Assembly (NCBI GenBank): GCA_025548565.1
Contig: JAJLPB010000001.1
Span: 372,001-436,000 of the forward strand
Direction of reading: 5' to 3'
Length of the DNA: 64,000 bases
From: Rugamonas sp. A1-17
Lineage (GTDB): Bacteria; Pseudomonadota; Gammaproteobacteria; Burkholderiales; Burkholderiaceae_D
Part shown: piece after piece, positions 1-10,475 of the stretch
Layout: the number at the start of each line of letters is the position of its first letter
Position numbering within the stretch: position 1 is the first letter of the stretch
Translations under genes and position numbers: made by a program
Notes under the pieces: generated by a model
Told to the model about the DNA's origin: nothing
Database searches by the model: none
Seen by the model: the letters and a program-made list of their open reading frames with translations, nothing else

Positions 1-573
1 AAACCAGCAGCGAAAAAAGTCGTCGCTAAAGCAGCAGCCAAGCCAGCAGCTAAAAAAGTCGCCGCCAAACCAGCAGCGAAAAAAGTAGCAGCCAAGCCAG
101 CAGCGAAAAAAGCAGCCGCCAAGCCAGCAGCAAAAAAGGCAGCCGCTAAACCAGCAGCCAAGCCAGCAGCCAAAGCTGCCGCCAAGCCAGCAGCTAAAAA
201 AGCTGTCGCCAAAAAACCAGCGGTAAAAGCAGCAGCCAAACCGGCTGCAAAGGCAGCGGCTAAGCCAGCAGCAAAAAAGCCGGTTAAAGGCTCGACTGCG
301 AAGTCGAGCGCCAAGCCGGCTGCTAAAAAGCCAGTCGCTAAAGCCGCCGCTAAACCGGCAGCCGCTCCAGCCGCTGCACCAGCCGCAGCACCAGTCGTGG
401 CAGCCGCCGCGAAACCTGCTGTGAAAAAAGCCGCGCCGAAAAAGGCTGCCGCACCGAAGAAGGAAGCTGTCGCCAAGCCAGCCGCTCCAGCTCCGGCCGC
501 CGCTCCCGCAGCAAAAACCGTGTTGGCGCCGGCCGCAGCATGGCCGTTCCCAACCAGCACCCGTCCTAGCTAA
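1..573 (+). CDS. Histone H1-like Ala/Lys/Pro-rich DNA-binding protein, 5' end missing
   Basis: Frame 1 is open from the first base and ends at TAA 571-573. The product is almost entirely Ala, Lys and Pro in loose repeats of the type AAKPAAKK, the pattern of bacterial H1-like nucleoid proteins (AlgP/HC2-like). The C-terminus changes abruptly to AWPFPTSTRPS, a non-repetitive tail that I recall from betaproteobacterial H1-like proteins. Such proteins bind DNA non-specifically through their lysines and act in the nucleoid. The start lies outside the window, so full length is unknown. Codons are richer in A (aaa, gca, cca) than in neighbouring genes because of the repeats. A strong hairpin terminator follows. 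Confidence 0.85.
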   Translation, partial: KPAAKKVVAKAAAKPAAKKVAAKPAAKKVAAKPAAKKAAAKPAAKKAAAKPAAKPAAKAAAKPAAKKAVAKKPAVKAAAKPAAKAAAKPAAKKPVKGSTAKSSAKPAAKKPVAKAAAKPAAAPAAAPAAAPVVAAAAKPAVKKAAPKKAAAPKKEAVAKPAAPAPAAAPAAKTVLAPAAAWPFPTSTRPS

Positions 574-605
574 TTAAATAGCTTGGACGCCTGCTGAGGC
601 AATGG

Positions 606-642
606 GCCGCTGTGTGAGACAATCACACAGCGGCTTTTTTTT
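606..642 (+). terminator. Rho-independent terminator after the H1-like gene
   Basis: A perfect 12-bp stem (GCCGCTGTGTGA at 606-617 against TCACACAGCGGC at 623-634) with a 5-base loop is followed by eight T residues (635-642). It lies 33 bases past the H1-like stop codon and just before the Shine-Dalgarno sequence of the next gene. Confidence 0.93.
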
Positions 643-653
643 GGAGGGGACTC

Positions 654-1184
654 GTGCTTAGTATTCTCGTGTTGATTGTCGACGCCATCGCCACCCTGCT
701 GGGCGGGGCTCTGCTGTTGCGTTTCTGGATGCAGGCGATCCGCGTCCGCCCACCGGCTTCGGTGGCCCAATTCACGTTCCAGCTGTCGGACTGGCTGGTG
801 CGCCCGCTGCGCCGCATCGTGCCCGGCGTGGGCGGCTACGACTGGGCCAGCCTGATCGGCGCCTTCCTGATCGTGCTGCTGGCCACGTCGGTGATGTACC
901 TGGCCGGCTGGACCACGCCGCTGGTGCTGCTGATGGCCTGCCAGCGTTTTCTGCAGTGGATCCTGTACGGCTTCATGGCCCTGCTGGTGGTCGAGGCCAT
1001 CTTCAGCTGGGTGAATCCGCATGCGCCGCTGGCGCCGTTCGTGCGCGCGCTCAACGAGCCGCTGCTGCGGCCGATCCGCCGCGTGGTGCCGCTGGTCGGC
1101 AACCTGGACCTGTCGCTGCTGGTGGCGCTGATCCTGCTGCAGATCGCGCTGCTGGTGCTGGGGATGCTGTTCAGCGGACGCTGA
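654..1184 (+). CDS. YggT family integral membrane protein
   Basis: The 176-residue protein is strongly hydrophobic and contains two copies of the YggT unit, recognisable by the related motifs RPLRRIVPGVG (about residue 50) and RPIRRVVPLVG (about residue 142), each flanked by membrane helices. YggT proteins are inner-membrane proteins of poorly known function, linked in some bacteria to osmotic stress or to cell division factors. I chose the GTG at 654 because GGAGGGG (644-650) precedes it at close spacing. It appears monocistronic, bounded by terminators on both sides. Confidence 0.85.
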   Translation: MLSILVLIVDAIATLLGGALLLRFWMQAIRVRPPASVAQFTFQLSDWLVRPLRRIVPGVGGYDWASLIGAFLIVLLATSVMYLAGWTTPLVLLMACQRFLQWILYGFMALLVVEAIFSWVNPHAPLAPFVRALNEPLLRPIRRVVPLVGNLDLSLLVALILLQIALLVLGMLFSGR

Positions 1185-1199
1185 TCCGGCTCCCGGGAT

Positions 1200-1262
1200 A
1201 AAAAAAACCCGTCGGCCTGAACGCGCTCAAGATCGCGTTCAGTGCAGACGGGGTTTTTTTTT
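1200..1262. terminator. Bidirectional terminator between convergent yggT-like and pfkB-type genes
   Basis: The stem CTGAACGCG (1217-1225) pairs with CGCGTTCAG (1234-1242), extended by an outer ACCCGTC/GACGGGGT pairing. A-run 1200-1207 on the left and T-run 1254-1262 on the right make it usable from both strands, as expected between convergent genes. Confidence 0.9.
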
Positions 1263-1274
1263 GCGCCGTGCGGC

Positions 1275-2213
1275 TTAGTAGCGGTAGCCGAACGCGGCTT
1301 CGAAGCGGTCGGCGATCTCGGCGGCCGTCGGCTTGTGGTTCTGCGCGCCCTTGCTGGCGATCTTGATCGCGCCCAGCAGGCTGGCCAGGCGGCCGGTGGT
1401 TTCCCACTTCCAGCCGTTGGTGATGCCGAACAGCAGGCCGGCGCGGTAGGCGTCGCCGCAGCCGGTCGGGTCCACCGCCTCGGCCACCGGCACCGCCGGG
1501 ATCTCGATGCGCTGGCCGCCGGTGTAGATCTCCGAGCCGTTTTCGCCGCGCGTGACGATCAGCGCTTCCAGGCGGCTGGCGATCTGCGGCACGGTCAGGC
1601 CGGTGCGGTCCATCAGCAGTTCGATCTCGTAGTCGTTGGTGGTGACGTAGGTGGCCTGGTCGATGAAGGCGATCAGCTCGTCGCCGTTGAACATCGGCAG
1701 TTGCTGGCCCGGATCGAAGATGAACGGGATCTGCAGCTTGGCCAGGTCGGCCGCGTGCTTCTGCATGCCCAGGTGGCCGTCCGGCGAGATGATGGCGATC
1801 GCGGCCGGGCCGGCCTTGGCGACGTCGTTCTCGTGCGCGTACGACATGGCGCCCGGGTGGAAGGCGTTGATCTGGTTGTTGTCCTCGTCGGCGGTGACGA
1901 AGCACTGGGCGTTGTAGGCCTCCGGCTTGATCAGGATGTTGTCGGTGGACAGGCCCAGCTTGCGGAAGCGCTCCATATAGGCGGCGTTGTCCTGGCCCAT
2001 GACGCCGACGATGCGCGGATCGCCGCCCAGCAGCTTGAGGTTGTAGGCGATGTTGGGCGCGCAGCCGCCGAACTCGGTGCGCATGGTCGGCGCCAGGAAG
2101 GAGACGTTGACCTTGTGCAGCTGGTCGGCCAGCAGGATGCTGTCGAAGCGGCCGGGGAACTGCAGGATGGTGTCGATGGCGATCGAACCGCAAATCAGGG
2201 AGGTTGGAGTCAT
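1275..2213 (-). CDS. PfkB/ribokinase-family carbohydrate (nucleoside) kinase
   Basis: The 312-residue protein has the two PfkB signatures: a glycine-rich N-terminal region with FGGCAPNIAYNL near residues 48-59, and the C-terminal ATP/anion-hole motif DPTGCGDAYRAGLLFG (about 248-263), whose last Asp (254) is the expected catalytic base. This family phosphorylates sugars or nucleosides. The sequence resembles the adenosine-kinase-like branch common in Burkholderiales, but the substrate cannot be fixed from sequence alone. It is the last gene of the minus-strand run that includes prmA and the DUF3426 gene, starting 9 bases after the DUF3426 stop, so it is probably co-transcribed. Confidence 0.85.
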   Translation of the reverse strand: MTPTSLICGSIAIDTILQFPGRFDSILLADQLHKVNVSFLAPTMRTEFGGCAPNIAYNLKLLGGDPRIVGVMGQDNAAYMERFRKLGLSTDNILIKPEAYNAQCFVTADEDNNQINAFHPGAMSYAHENDVAKAGPAAIAIISPDGHLGMQKHAADLAKLQIPFIFDPGQQLPMFNGDELIAFIDQATYVTTNDYEIELLMDRTGLTVPQIASRLEALIVTRGENGSEIYTGGQRIEIPAVPVAEAVDPTGCGDAYRAGLLFGITNGWKWETTGRLASLLGAIKIASKGAQNHKPTAAEIADRFEAAFGYRY

Positions 2214-2222
2214 GATGGGTCT

Positions 2223-3731
2223 TTAAGGGTAGAAGACTGCGATGTGATAGCCGGATGCTTTCAGCTGGCTCAATTCGAAGTACAGTTTGACAGATTGTTC
2301 GGTGTGCGGGGCGAAGCCCTTGTCCAGCGCGACGTCCGGGCCCAGGTATTCGCGCGGCGTGAACACGCGGCGCAGCACGGCCTTGTCGCTGGCGTCGTCC
2401 AGCACCAGTTCGATGTGCGGCCAGGCTTGCGCGGTGCTGCCCTGGTTGCGCAGCTGGGTGGTGAAGGAGAACGTGGTGTCGCTCAGGGTTTGCAGCTCGC
2501 CCTGCTCGATGCTGAGGTCGTCGATCTGCGCCGGCAGTTCGATCTTGCAGCCGAGCGCGTTGCACGCGGCGGTCAGCGCCGGCTTGAGCGGCGGCAGCGC
2601 GGCGGCGATCTGGTTGCGGAAGGTGGTCAGGCCCTGCGCCGCCAGGGTGGCCAGCAGCACCAGCGAGCCCAGGCTCATGGCGATGGTGGCGGCCTTGCCG
2701 TACTTCTGGCGGCGGCGGTCGCGCTTGATGAAGCCGGGTTCTTCGGCTTCGTCGGGGGCCGATTCGGCTTCGCTCTCCGTTGCGGCGAACGGCTCGGCCA
2801 TGACATGCGCGGGGGCGCGGGCGGACTGCGCCTCCGCCAGGCCGGCCGAGGACAGGTGCACCAGCGCCTCTTCGTCGACATCGTCGAGTTCGTTGAAGCG
2901 TTCGGCCAGGCTGGGCGGTGGCGCGGCCGGCATGTCGTCCAGCGTCGGTTCGCGGCGCTCGCTGGCGGCGACCGAGGTGAAGGCGTCGCCGGACGCCGGC
3001 TCGGCTTCGCCGTCCGGCGCGGCGATGTTCTGTTCCATCACGGCCAGCTCGGCGGCCAGCGCGGCTTCCAGTTCTTCGTCCGACATGGCTTCGATGCTGA
3101 GCGCGTCTTCGAGCGGCTCGGCGTCGGCTTGCGGTTCGGCTGCGGCGGGGGCTTCGATGGCGTCGGTGTCCCACCGCGGCTCGATGGCGGCGGCTGGCTC
3201 GGGCGCGGCTTCCGGGGGGCCGGGTTCCGGCTCAGGCTCCACATCAAGGTCGAGATCGAGATCCAGCGCTTCCTCCACGGCGGGCGGCAGGATGACGGGC
3301 TCGGCCGGCAGCGCGAGCGTGGTGGCGATCGGTTCGTCGTCGTAGCGCTGGTCGTCCGGCTCGGGGTCGGCGACCGGTGTCTCGGCCTCGGTGGCGTGCT
3401 GCTCGGGTTCGGCGACGTGCGCCTCGGCCTCGGCCGTGTCGAGCGCGGCGTCGAGTTCCAGCGTGTAGATGGGTTCGGCGGTGTCGCTGCCCAGCACTTC
3501 GGCCGCGCGGGTATCGAGCGCGGCCATCTTCTGGTCGAAGGGCGTGGGTTCGGGCAGCGGGGAAGGGGAGGGCGCCGCAGGGGGCGCGGCTAGCGGCTCC
3601 AGCAGGGCCGCGTTGCCATCGAAGACTTCGTTACAGGAGCCACAGCGCACTATGCCCCCACGTAATTTCAACTGGTCATGGGCGACCCGAAATATCGTGT
3701 TGCAGTGGGGGCATTTGGTGGCGAGCGCCAT
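2223..3731 (-). CDS. Zinc-ribbon and DUF3426 domain membrane protein
   Basis: The 502-residue protein starts with an MJ0042-type zinc ribbon: CPHC at residues 7-10 and CGSC at about 31-34. A long, acidic, Ala/Pro/Glu-rich low-complexity linker follows (about 45-335). After a basic patch comes one transmembrane helix (about 345-365, SLGSLVLLATLAAQG) and a C-terminal DUF3426 domain of about 130 residues with a Cys pair in its first part. The layout predicts a cytoplasmic zinc ribbon joined to an extracytoplasmic domain. Its function is unknown. In Burkholderiales this gene usually sits beside prmA and accC, as here, 8 bases from prmA. Confidence 0.83.
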   Translation of the reverse strand: MALATKCPHCNTIFRVAHDQLKLRGGIVRCGSCNEVFDGNAALLEPLAAPPAAPSPSPLPEPTPFDQKMAALDTRAAEVLGSDTAEPIYTLELDAALDTAEAEAHVAEPEQHATEAETPVADPEPDDQRYDDEPIATTLALPAEPVILPPAVEEALDLDLDLDVEPEPEPGPPEAAPEPAAAIEPRWDTDAIEAPAAAEPQADAEPLEDALSIEAMSDEELEAALAAELAVMEQNIAAPDGEAEPASGDAFTSVAASERREPTLDDMPAAPPPSLAERFNELDDVDEEALVHLSSAGLAEAQSARAPAHVMAEPFAATESEAESAPDEAEEPGFIKRDRRRQKYGKAATIAMSLGSLVLLATLAAQGLTTFRNQIAAALPPLKPALTAACNALGCKIELPAQIDDLSIEQGELQTLSDTTFSFTTQLRNQGSTAQAWPHIELVLDDASDKAVLRRVFTPREYLGPDVALDKGFAPHTEQSVKLYFELSQLKASGYHIAVFYP

Positions 3732-3739
3732 TGCTGTGG

Positions 3740-4671
3740 TTAGCGCGCCGCTGGAACCACGTCACTGCCGAGGCGGCCATGCAGGGCCACCCAGCCGTCT
3801 TGCTCAGCCCAGACGCCCAGCTTGATGAACGGTGCGTACGCGGCGGCCACTTCCTCGGCCTGGCGCGCCAGCACGCCCGACAGGATCAGCGCGCCGCCGT
3901 CGGCCACGCGGCCCGACAGCATCGGCGCCATCAGCTTCAGCGGGCTCGACAGGATGTTGGCGACCACGATGTCGAAACGCTGGGTCGCATGCTGCGATTG
4001 CGCGAAGCTGTCCGGCAGGAAGTACTCGATCTCGCACTTGTTGCGCTGCGCGTTGTCGGCCGCCGACTCGATCGCCTGCGGATCGATGTCCACGCCGACC
4101 ACTTCGCCGGCGCCGACCTTCTTGGCCACCATGGCCAGGATGCCGGAGCCGCAGCCGTAGTCCAGCACGGTCTTGCCCGGCGCCGGGTTCGCTTCCAGCC
4201 ACTCCATGCACAGGCGGGTGGTCGGATGCGAGCCGGTGCCGAAGGCCAGGCCAGGATCCAGTTCCAGGATCAGGCCGTTGGCGTCCGGCGCCTCGTGCCA
4301 GCTCGGCACGACCCAGATGTTCTTGCCGATGTGGATGGGCGCGAACTGCGACTGCGTCAGGCGCACCCAGTCCTGTTCCTCCACCTTGCGGGTGGTGAAC
4401 TTGGGCAGCGCCGCCAGGCCGATCTGGCCGGCCGCGGCCGCCACGATCACGGCCTGGTCGTCATCTTCGTTGGTCAGGGCGACCACGCGGCTGTGTTCCC
4501 ATGCCGCTTCGGTCGGCTCCATGCCCGGCTCGCCGAACAGCGGTTTTTCCGCGTCGGTGCCTTCGTCCGCGTCTTCCACGGACACCGACAGCGCGCCCAC
4601 GTCCATCAGGGCTTCCGACAGTGCTTCCGCGTGGTCGCGGGCGATTTCGATGACGATTTCAGTCCAGCTCA

Positions 4672-4672
<1 letters not shown>
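3740..4672 (-). CDS. prmA: Ribosomal protein L11 methyltransferase
   Basis: At 310 residues it matches PrmA length. Visible motifs are [17 protein letters not shown], typical of PrmA, then the SAM-binding motif [16 protein letters not shown] and the acidic loop [11 protein letters not shown], and the later VANILSSPL (NxxxxPL) catalytic segment. The enzyme trimethylates L11 in the cytoplasm using S-adenosylmethionine. Its ATG overlaps the accC stop codon by one base (TAATG), so translation is probably coupled to accC. Confidence 0.96.
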
Positions 4673-6057
<1,385 letters not shown>

Positions 6058-6169
6058 GATAGGTTCGCGTATGTCTGTGAGCACCGGCAGGGCCGGTAAC
6101 GTCAGGTAGAGGAGGGAATGCGGACCAAGCCGGCGCGCCCGTCACCGATGGGGAGGGCGCAGGCCGGTC

Positions 6170-6640
6170 TTAGCCTATCACAAACAGCGGCTGGCCGAAT
6201 TCGACCGGTTGGCCGTTCTCGACCAGGATCTGGGTGATCGTGCCGGACTTGTCGGCGTCGATTTCATTCAACAGCTTCATCGCTTCGATGATGCACAGGG
6301 TATCGCCTTCCTTGACGGTGGCGCCCACTTCGACATACGCCGGCGAGCCTGGCGAGGACGAACGGTAGAAGGTGCCGACCATCGGCGACTTGACCACGTG
6401 GCCGGTCGGCTCGGCGGCGACGGCTGCGACCGGCGCTGCCGCGGCGGCTGGTGCGGATGCTGGCGCCGGGGCGGCGTGGTATTGCGGCATGCCTTGCGGC
6501 TGCATCATCACCATCTGGTTCTGCGGCATGGCGGACGACTTGACGATGCGTACTTTGCTCTCGCCTTCGGTCACTTCGAGCTCGGCGATATCCGATTCCG
6601 CGACCAGATCGATCAAGGTCTTCAGCTTGCGTAAATCCAT
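6170..6640 (-). CDS. accB: Acetyl-CoA carboxylase, biotin carboxyl carrier protein
   Basis: The 156-residue protein has the N-terminal [18 protein letters not shown] dimerisation segment, an Ala/Pro-rich flexible linker (about 50-75) and a C-terminal biotinyl domain. Biotin is expected on the lysine of EAMKLLNEI (residue 122). It shuttles carboxyl groups between AccC and the AccAD transferase. Upstream on the same strand lies aroQ, the classic aroQ-accB-accC order of proteobacteria. A GGGGG-type Shine-Dalgarno (complement of cccccagg) precedes the ATG. Confidence 0.97.
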   Translation of the reverse strand: MDLRKLKTLIDLVAESDIAELEVTEGESKVRIVKSSAMPQNQMVMMQPQGMPQYHAAPAPASAPAAAAAPVAAVAAEPTGHVVKSPMVGTFYRSSSPGSPAYVEVGATVKEGDTLCIIEAMKLLNEIDADKSGTITQILVENGQPVEFGQPLFVIG

Positions 6641-6728
6641 GTAACCCCCAGGAATGTCTTGTTATGTAAGTGTGAGCGGTGCGCCTTGTGGGCGGGAACC
6701 GCGCGAAATTGCGCGCAGATCGCGTAGA

Positions 6729-7166
6729 TTATCGCCTTTTAAGGACGAAGTCGATGGCAAACCGATATCCTTCGATACCCAGTCCGCAAATAGTACCTAT
6801 AGCGATCGCGCTAAGAAATGAGTGATGGCGAAACGTCTCGCGCTGGTAAATATTCGAAATATGCACTTCAACAAACGGTATCGCCACCCCCGCCAGGGCG
6901 TCGCGCAAGGCCACGCTGGTGTGGGTCAGGCCGCCCGGGTTGATGACGATGGCGTCCACGCCTTCCGTTCTGGCGGCGTGGATGCGGTCGATCAGCGCCC
7001 CTTCGTGGTTGCTCTGGAAGCAGGACAAGCTCGCGCCCGCCGCCTGGGCTTGCGCCTGGGCTGCGTGTTCGATGTCGGCCAAAGTGCTTGCGCCGTAGAC
7101 CTCGGGCTCGCGGCTACCCAGCAAATTCAGGTTGGGGCCGTTGAGCAGTAGGAGGTTTTTTGCCAT
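6729..7166 (-). CDS. aroQ: Type II 3-dehydroquinate dehydratase
   Basis: The 145-residue length and motifs are those of the type II (dodecameric) enzyme: [19 protein letters not shown] with the catalytic Tyr after it, [17 protein letters not shown], and [12 protein letters not shown] with the catalytic His. It dehydrates 3-dehydroquinate to 3-dehydroshikimate in the shikimate pathway, linking functionally with aroE at 14.1 kb. The gene is directly upstream of accB on the same strand. Confidence 0.97.
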   Translation of the reverse strand: MAKNLLLLNGPNLNLLGSREPEVYGASTLADIEHAAQAQAQAAGASLSCFQSNHEGALIDRIHAARTEGVDAIVINPGGLTHTSVALRDALAGVAIPFVEVHISNIYQRETFRHHSFLSAIAIGTICGLGIEGYRFAIDFVLKRR

Positions 7167-7249
7167 GGTTCAGGACCGTTTTCCGCGAAAGTTCCGCATT
7201 TTGCCGCCAACTGCCGGCATTGGCAAGAGAAAAAAACTTGTAAAACTAT

Positions 7250-7798
7250 TTACAGAGTTGCCAGGTCCTTGCGCAGCTCGTCAAACTTCAGGCGGCCCAG
7301 ATAGGTCTTCTTGACCTGGCCGTCGGCGCCGATCAGCACGGTGTAGGGCAGGCCGCCGGCGCCGTTGCCGAAGGCGCGCGACAGGTCGGTGCCGGCCATG
7401 CCGGCGACGAAGACTGGATAGCTGATTTTGAACTTGTCGTTAAATTCGGCGATATTTGTTGCCGAATCTATACCGATTCCGATAACTTGCAGCTTCTTAC
7501 CCTCTTCTCCGGCCGCCAGCGCCGACAGTTCCGGCATCTCCTGCACGCAGGGGCCGCACCACGGCGCCCAGAAATTGACCAGCATGGCCTTGCCTTTATA
7601 TTGGGCCAGCGATTGCGAAACGCCCTTGGCGTCGGGCAGGGTCTGCTTATATAGGTCGTTCACCGGGCCGGTGACGCCGGCCGGCTGGGTGGTGGCGATC
7701 GGGGAGGCCTGGTCTTTTTTATGGGTGCCGACGTAAGCACCGGAGGCAGCGAATAACAAAGCGACAACGACGTAGGCGGCGAGATGTTTTTGATTCAT
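7250..7798 (-). CDS. TlpA-like membrane-anchored thioredoxin-fold protein
   Basis: The 182-residue protein has an N-terminal uncleaved signal/anchor (LAAYVVVALLFAASG, residues 7-21) and a periplasmic TlpA/ResA-type thioredoxin domain with the redox motif WCGPC (Cys81, Cys84) inside NFWAPWCGPCVQEMPEL, and a cis-Pro region GGLPYTVLI. It probably reduces periplasmic disulphides, for example in cytochrome c maturation, though the partner is not shown. Its ATG overlaps the previous gene's stop (ATGA), indicating coupling to the conserved upstream protein. Confidence 0.88.
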   Translation of the reverse strand: MNQKHLAAYVVVALLFAASGAYVGTHKKDQASPIATTQPAGVTGPVNDLYKQTLPDAKGVSQSLAQYKGKAMLVNFWAPWCGPCVQEMPELSALAAGEEGKKLQVIGIGIDSATNIAEFNDKFKISYPVFVAGMAGTDLSRAFGNGAGGLPYTVLIGADGQVKKTYLGRLKFDELRKDLATL

Positions 7799-8436
7799 GA
7801 TATGGATGGGTCTTGGTTTTCGTGAGTACTGTTAACTAGTAGGGCGCGCACAGCGGCGATATCGGCGCGCATCAATTTGCCATCGGCGCGGGTCTTGACG
7901 GCGCCGCGCAGGTCGTCCAGTTCATATAAGGCAGCGTGCACGCCTTCCTTGTGCCACATGAAACTGACCGTTTCGACCGAGCCGTAGCGCGGACCCTTGA
8001 AGTGCGGGGTTTCCGAGATGTCGATTTGCAGGTTGCGGTTCAACAGGAAGATTTCCACTTCCTTGGCGCTGTCGGCGAACAGCTGCAGGTGGATGTCGTC
8101 ATGCGGGCCGGCCGTGCCGTTCAGCACGGCGCCGGTCAGGTAGGGCTGGAAGGCGGACAGGCCGTCCATGATGTCGACCGCCAGCGTGCGCAGCCGGAAC
8201 AGGCGCGCCGGCTGGGTGTCGGCGTGGAACAGCGACTGGTAGATCCGCACCTCCGCCTCGATTTGGGCGTTGTCCGGCAACAGGTTGAGCGGCGGCTGGG
8301 TGTCGCCGAGGATCTGCCTGGCTGCCTTGCGCTTGGCGCTGTTGTAGTCGTGGCCGTCCTGGGCGATCAGGCGCGCGGCGGCCGCGGCGATCTCCGCGCG
8401 CAGCAGCAGGACTTCTTCGGTGGCATTGGACGTCAT
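7795..8436 (-). CDS. Conserved protein of unknown function, possible nucleotidyltransferase-like fold
   Basis: I do not recognise a characterised family for this 213-residue soluble protein. A central segment, LNGTAGPHDDIHLQLFAD (about 103-120), resembles the G(S/T)...DxD pattern of nucleotidyltransferase folds and is followed by a predicted beta strand (EVEIFLLN), but this is only a resemblance. An Arg/Lys-rich helix (SAKRKAARQILG) lies near residue 33. It is transcribed divergently from mpl, with 78 bases between, and overlaps the thioredoxin gene by four bases. It is related to genes regularly found beside mpl in Burkholderiales, so a link to the cell wall is conceivable but unproven. Confidence 0.7.
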   Translation of the reverse strand: MTSNATEEVLLLRAEIAAAAARLIAQDGHDYNSAKRKAARQILGDTQPPLNLLPDNAQIEAEVRIYQSLFHADTQPARLFRLRTLAVDIMDGLSAFQPYLTGAVLNGTAGPHDDIHLQLFADSAKEVEIFLLNRNLQIDISETPHFKGPRYGSVETVSFMWHKEGVHAALYELDDLRGAVKTRADGKLMRADIAAVRALLVNSTHENQDPSIS

Positions 8437-8514
8437 GGACGAGATAATACTCCGAACCGGGAAAAGGGCGTCAGGTCGGGTAAAATCCCGTATTCATTCG
8501 TCGTCTTGATCACC

Positions 8515-9900
8515 ATGCATATTCATATACTCGGCATTTGCGGCACTTTCATGGGCGGCCTGGCTGTCCTGGCAAAAGAAGCCGGCCACCGCGTCACCGG
8601 CTGCGATGCCAACGTCTATCCTCCGATGAGCACCCAGCTGGAAGCCCAGGGCATCGAACTGATCCAGGGCTTCGGCCCGGAACAGGTGCAGCTCAACCCC
8701 GACCTGTACGTGATCGGCAATGTCGTCTCGCGCGGTAATCCGCTGATCGAGGAGATCATGAACCGCGGCCTGCCGTTCGTCTCCGGCCCGCAGTGGATCG
8801 GCGACCACATATTAAAAGACAAATGGGTGCTGGCCGTGGCCGGCACGCACGGCAAGACCACCACCTCGGCCATGCTGACCTGGATACTGGAAGACGCCGG
8901 CTACGCGCCCGGCTTCCTGATCGGCGGCGTGCCGATGAACTTCGGCGTCTCGGCCCGCATGCAGGGTGACAAGGACTCGATCTTCTTCGTCATCGAGGCC
9001 GACGAGTACGACACCGCCTTCTTCGACAAGCGCAGCAAGTTCGTGCACTACCACGCCAAGACCGCGATCCTGAACAACCTTGAATACGATCACGCCGACA
9101 TCTTCCCCGATCTGGGCGCGATCGAAACCCAATTCCATCACCTTGTGCGCACCGTGCCGGGCATCGGCCGGGTCATCTACAACGCCGATGAGGCATCGCT
9201 GCAGCGCGTGCTCAAGCGCGGCTGCTGGAGCGAGAAGGAAGGCTTCGGCGGCGCCGAGGGCGCCGATTGGGCGATGAAGGAATACGATGACGGCAGCTTC
9301 GACGTGATCTTCGGCGGCGAAGTGGCCGGCCATGTCGAGTGGCGGCTGACGGGCAAGCACAACCGCGCCAACGCGCTGGCCGCGATCGCCGCCGCCCGCC
9401 ACGTTGGCGTGCCGGTGGCGCAGGCGGCCAAGTCGCTGGCCACCTTCGAGAACGTCAAGCGCCGCATGGAAGTGCGCGGCGTGGTAAACGATATTACTGT
9501 TTATGACGATTTCGCCCACCATCCGACCGCCATCGCCACCACCGTCGGCGGCCTAAGGCAAAAACTCAATAATGTCGGCCCCGCCAAGGCGGAGACCCGC
9601 ATCCTGGCCGTGCTGGAGCCGCGCTCCAACACCATGAAGCTGGGCGCGATGAAAGATGCGCTGCCGGGCAGCTTGTCCGACGCCGACCTGGTGTTCGGCT
9701 ACGGCAGCAAGCAGGCGCTGGGCTGGAGCCTGGGCGACGCGCTGGCGCCGCTGGGCCAGGTCGCCAGCGCCTATGAAGACATCGACGCGCTGGTGGCCGC
9801 CATCGTCCAGGCCGCGCGGCCGGGCGATCAAATTCTGGTGATGAGCAACGGCGGCTTCGGCGGCGTGCACAACAAGCTGCTGGAAGCGCTGGCGCGATGA
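8515..9900 (+). CDS. mpl: UDP-N-acetylmuramate:L-alanyl-gamma-D-glutamyl-meso-diaminopimelate ligase (murein peptide ligase)
   Basis: The protein (461 residues from MHIHILGICGTFMGGLAVLA) is a Mur ligase: N-terminal Rossmann motif GICGTFMGG, ATP loop GTHGKTTTSAMLTWILE, and NxRRMEVRG/HHPTAIATT motifs in the later domains. Its length and the GTFMGG signature identify Mpl rather than MurC. It recycles the murein tripeptide by attaching it to UDP-MurNAc in the cytoplasm. The frame is open further upstream, but ATG 8515 fits the family start. It overlaps yqiA by four bases (ATGA). Confidence 0.95.
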   Translation: MHIHILGICGTFMGGLAVLAKEAGHRVTGCDANVYPPMSTQLEAQGIELIQGFGPEQVQLNPDLYVIGNVVSRGNPLIEEIMNRGLPFVSGPQWIGDHILKDKWVLAVAGTHGKTTTSAMLTWILEDAGYAPGFLIGGVPMNFGVSARMQGDKDSIFFVIEADEYDTAFFDKRSKFVHYHAKTAILNNLEYDHADIFPDLGAIETQFHHLVRTVPGIGRVIYNADEASLQRVLKRGCWSEKEGFGGAEGADWAMKEYDDGSFDVIFGGEVAGHVEWRLTGKHNRANALAAIAAARHVGVPVAQAAKSLATFENVKRRMEVRGVVNDITVYDDFAHHPTAIATTVGGLRQKLNNVGPAKAETRILAVLEPRSNTMKLGAMKDALPGSLSDADLVFGYGSKQALGWSLGDALAPLGQVASAYEDIDALVAAIVQAARPGDQILVMSNGGFGGVHNKLLEALAR

Positions 9901-10475
9901 TTCTTTATCTGCACGGATTCCGCTCGTCGCCGAAGTCGATGAAGGCGCGCGTGATGGCCGAGCGCATGGCGGCGCTGGGCTTGTCGGACCAGTTCATCTG
10001 CCCGCAGCTGCCGGCCTCGCCGAAGCTGGCGATGGAATTGGCGCTCTCTTTAATAGAGGGCGTGCCGGCCAGCGAGCTGACCATCGTCGGTTCGTCGCTG
10101 GGCGGCTACTATGCGACCTGGCTGGCCGAGCGCATCGGCTGCCGCGCCGTGCTGCTGAATCCGGCCATTGTGCCGCTCAAGGACTTGGACCAGCACGTCG
10201 GCGTGACCACGCAATTCCATTCCGACGAACCGTTCGAGTTCAAGCGGGAGTACATCGAGGAGCTGCGCGCCCTGGCCGTCAACCCGGTCACGCGGCAGGA
10301 GCGCTACTTCCTGATCGCCGCCACCGGCGACGAAGTGCTGGACTATCGCGACATGGTGGCGCACTATGCGGGCGCGCGCCAGCACGTGATCGAGGGCAGC
10401 GACCACGGCATTTCCGAGTTCCCCGACTATGTGGAGTCTGTGCTGGAATTCTGCGGTATCGAGGCGCATCGGTGA
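9897..10475 (+). CDS. YqiA-type (UPF0227) alpha/beta-hydrolase esterase
   Basis: The 192-residue protein begins with ILYLHGFRSSP (oxyanion-side HGF motif) and carries the nucleophile elbow VGSSLGGYYA (Ser at about residue 66), an acidic residue in AATGDEVLDY and the catalytic His in EGSDHGISEF. This is the YqiA pattern of small single-domain esterases. The physiological substrate is unknown. The gene overlaps mpl upstream (ATGA) and ubiC downstream (GTGA), so the three are probably one operon. Confidence 0.9.
   Translation: MILYLHGFRSSPKSMKARVMAERMAALGLSDQFICPQLPASPKLAMELALSLIEGVPASELTIVGSSLGGYYATWLAERIGCRAVLLNPAIVPLKDLDQHVGVTTQFHSDEPFEFKREYIEELRALAVNPVTRQERYFLIAATGDEVLDYRDMVAHYAGARQHVIEGSDHGISEFPDYVESVLEFCGIEAHR

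Noticed and set aside
1..350. CRISPR-like short repeats
   Set aside because: The repeats are in frame, degenerate and coding for AKP; there are no unique equal-length spacers.
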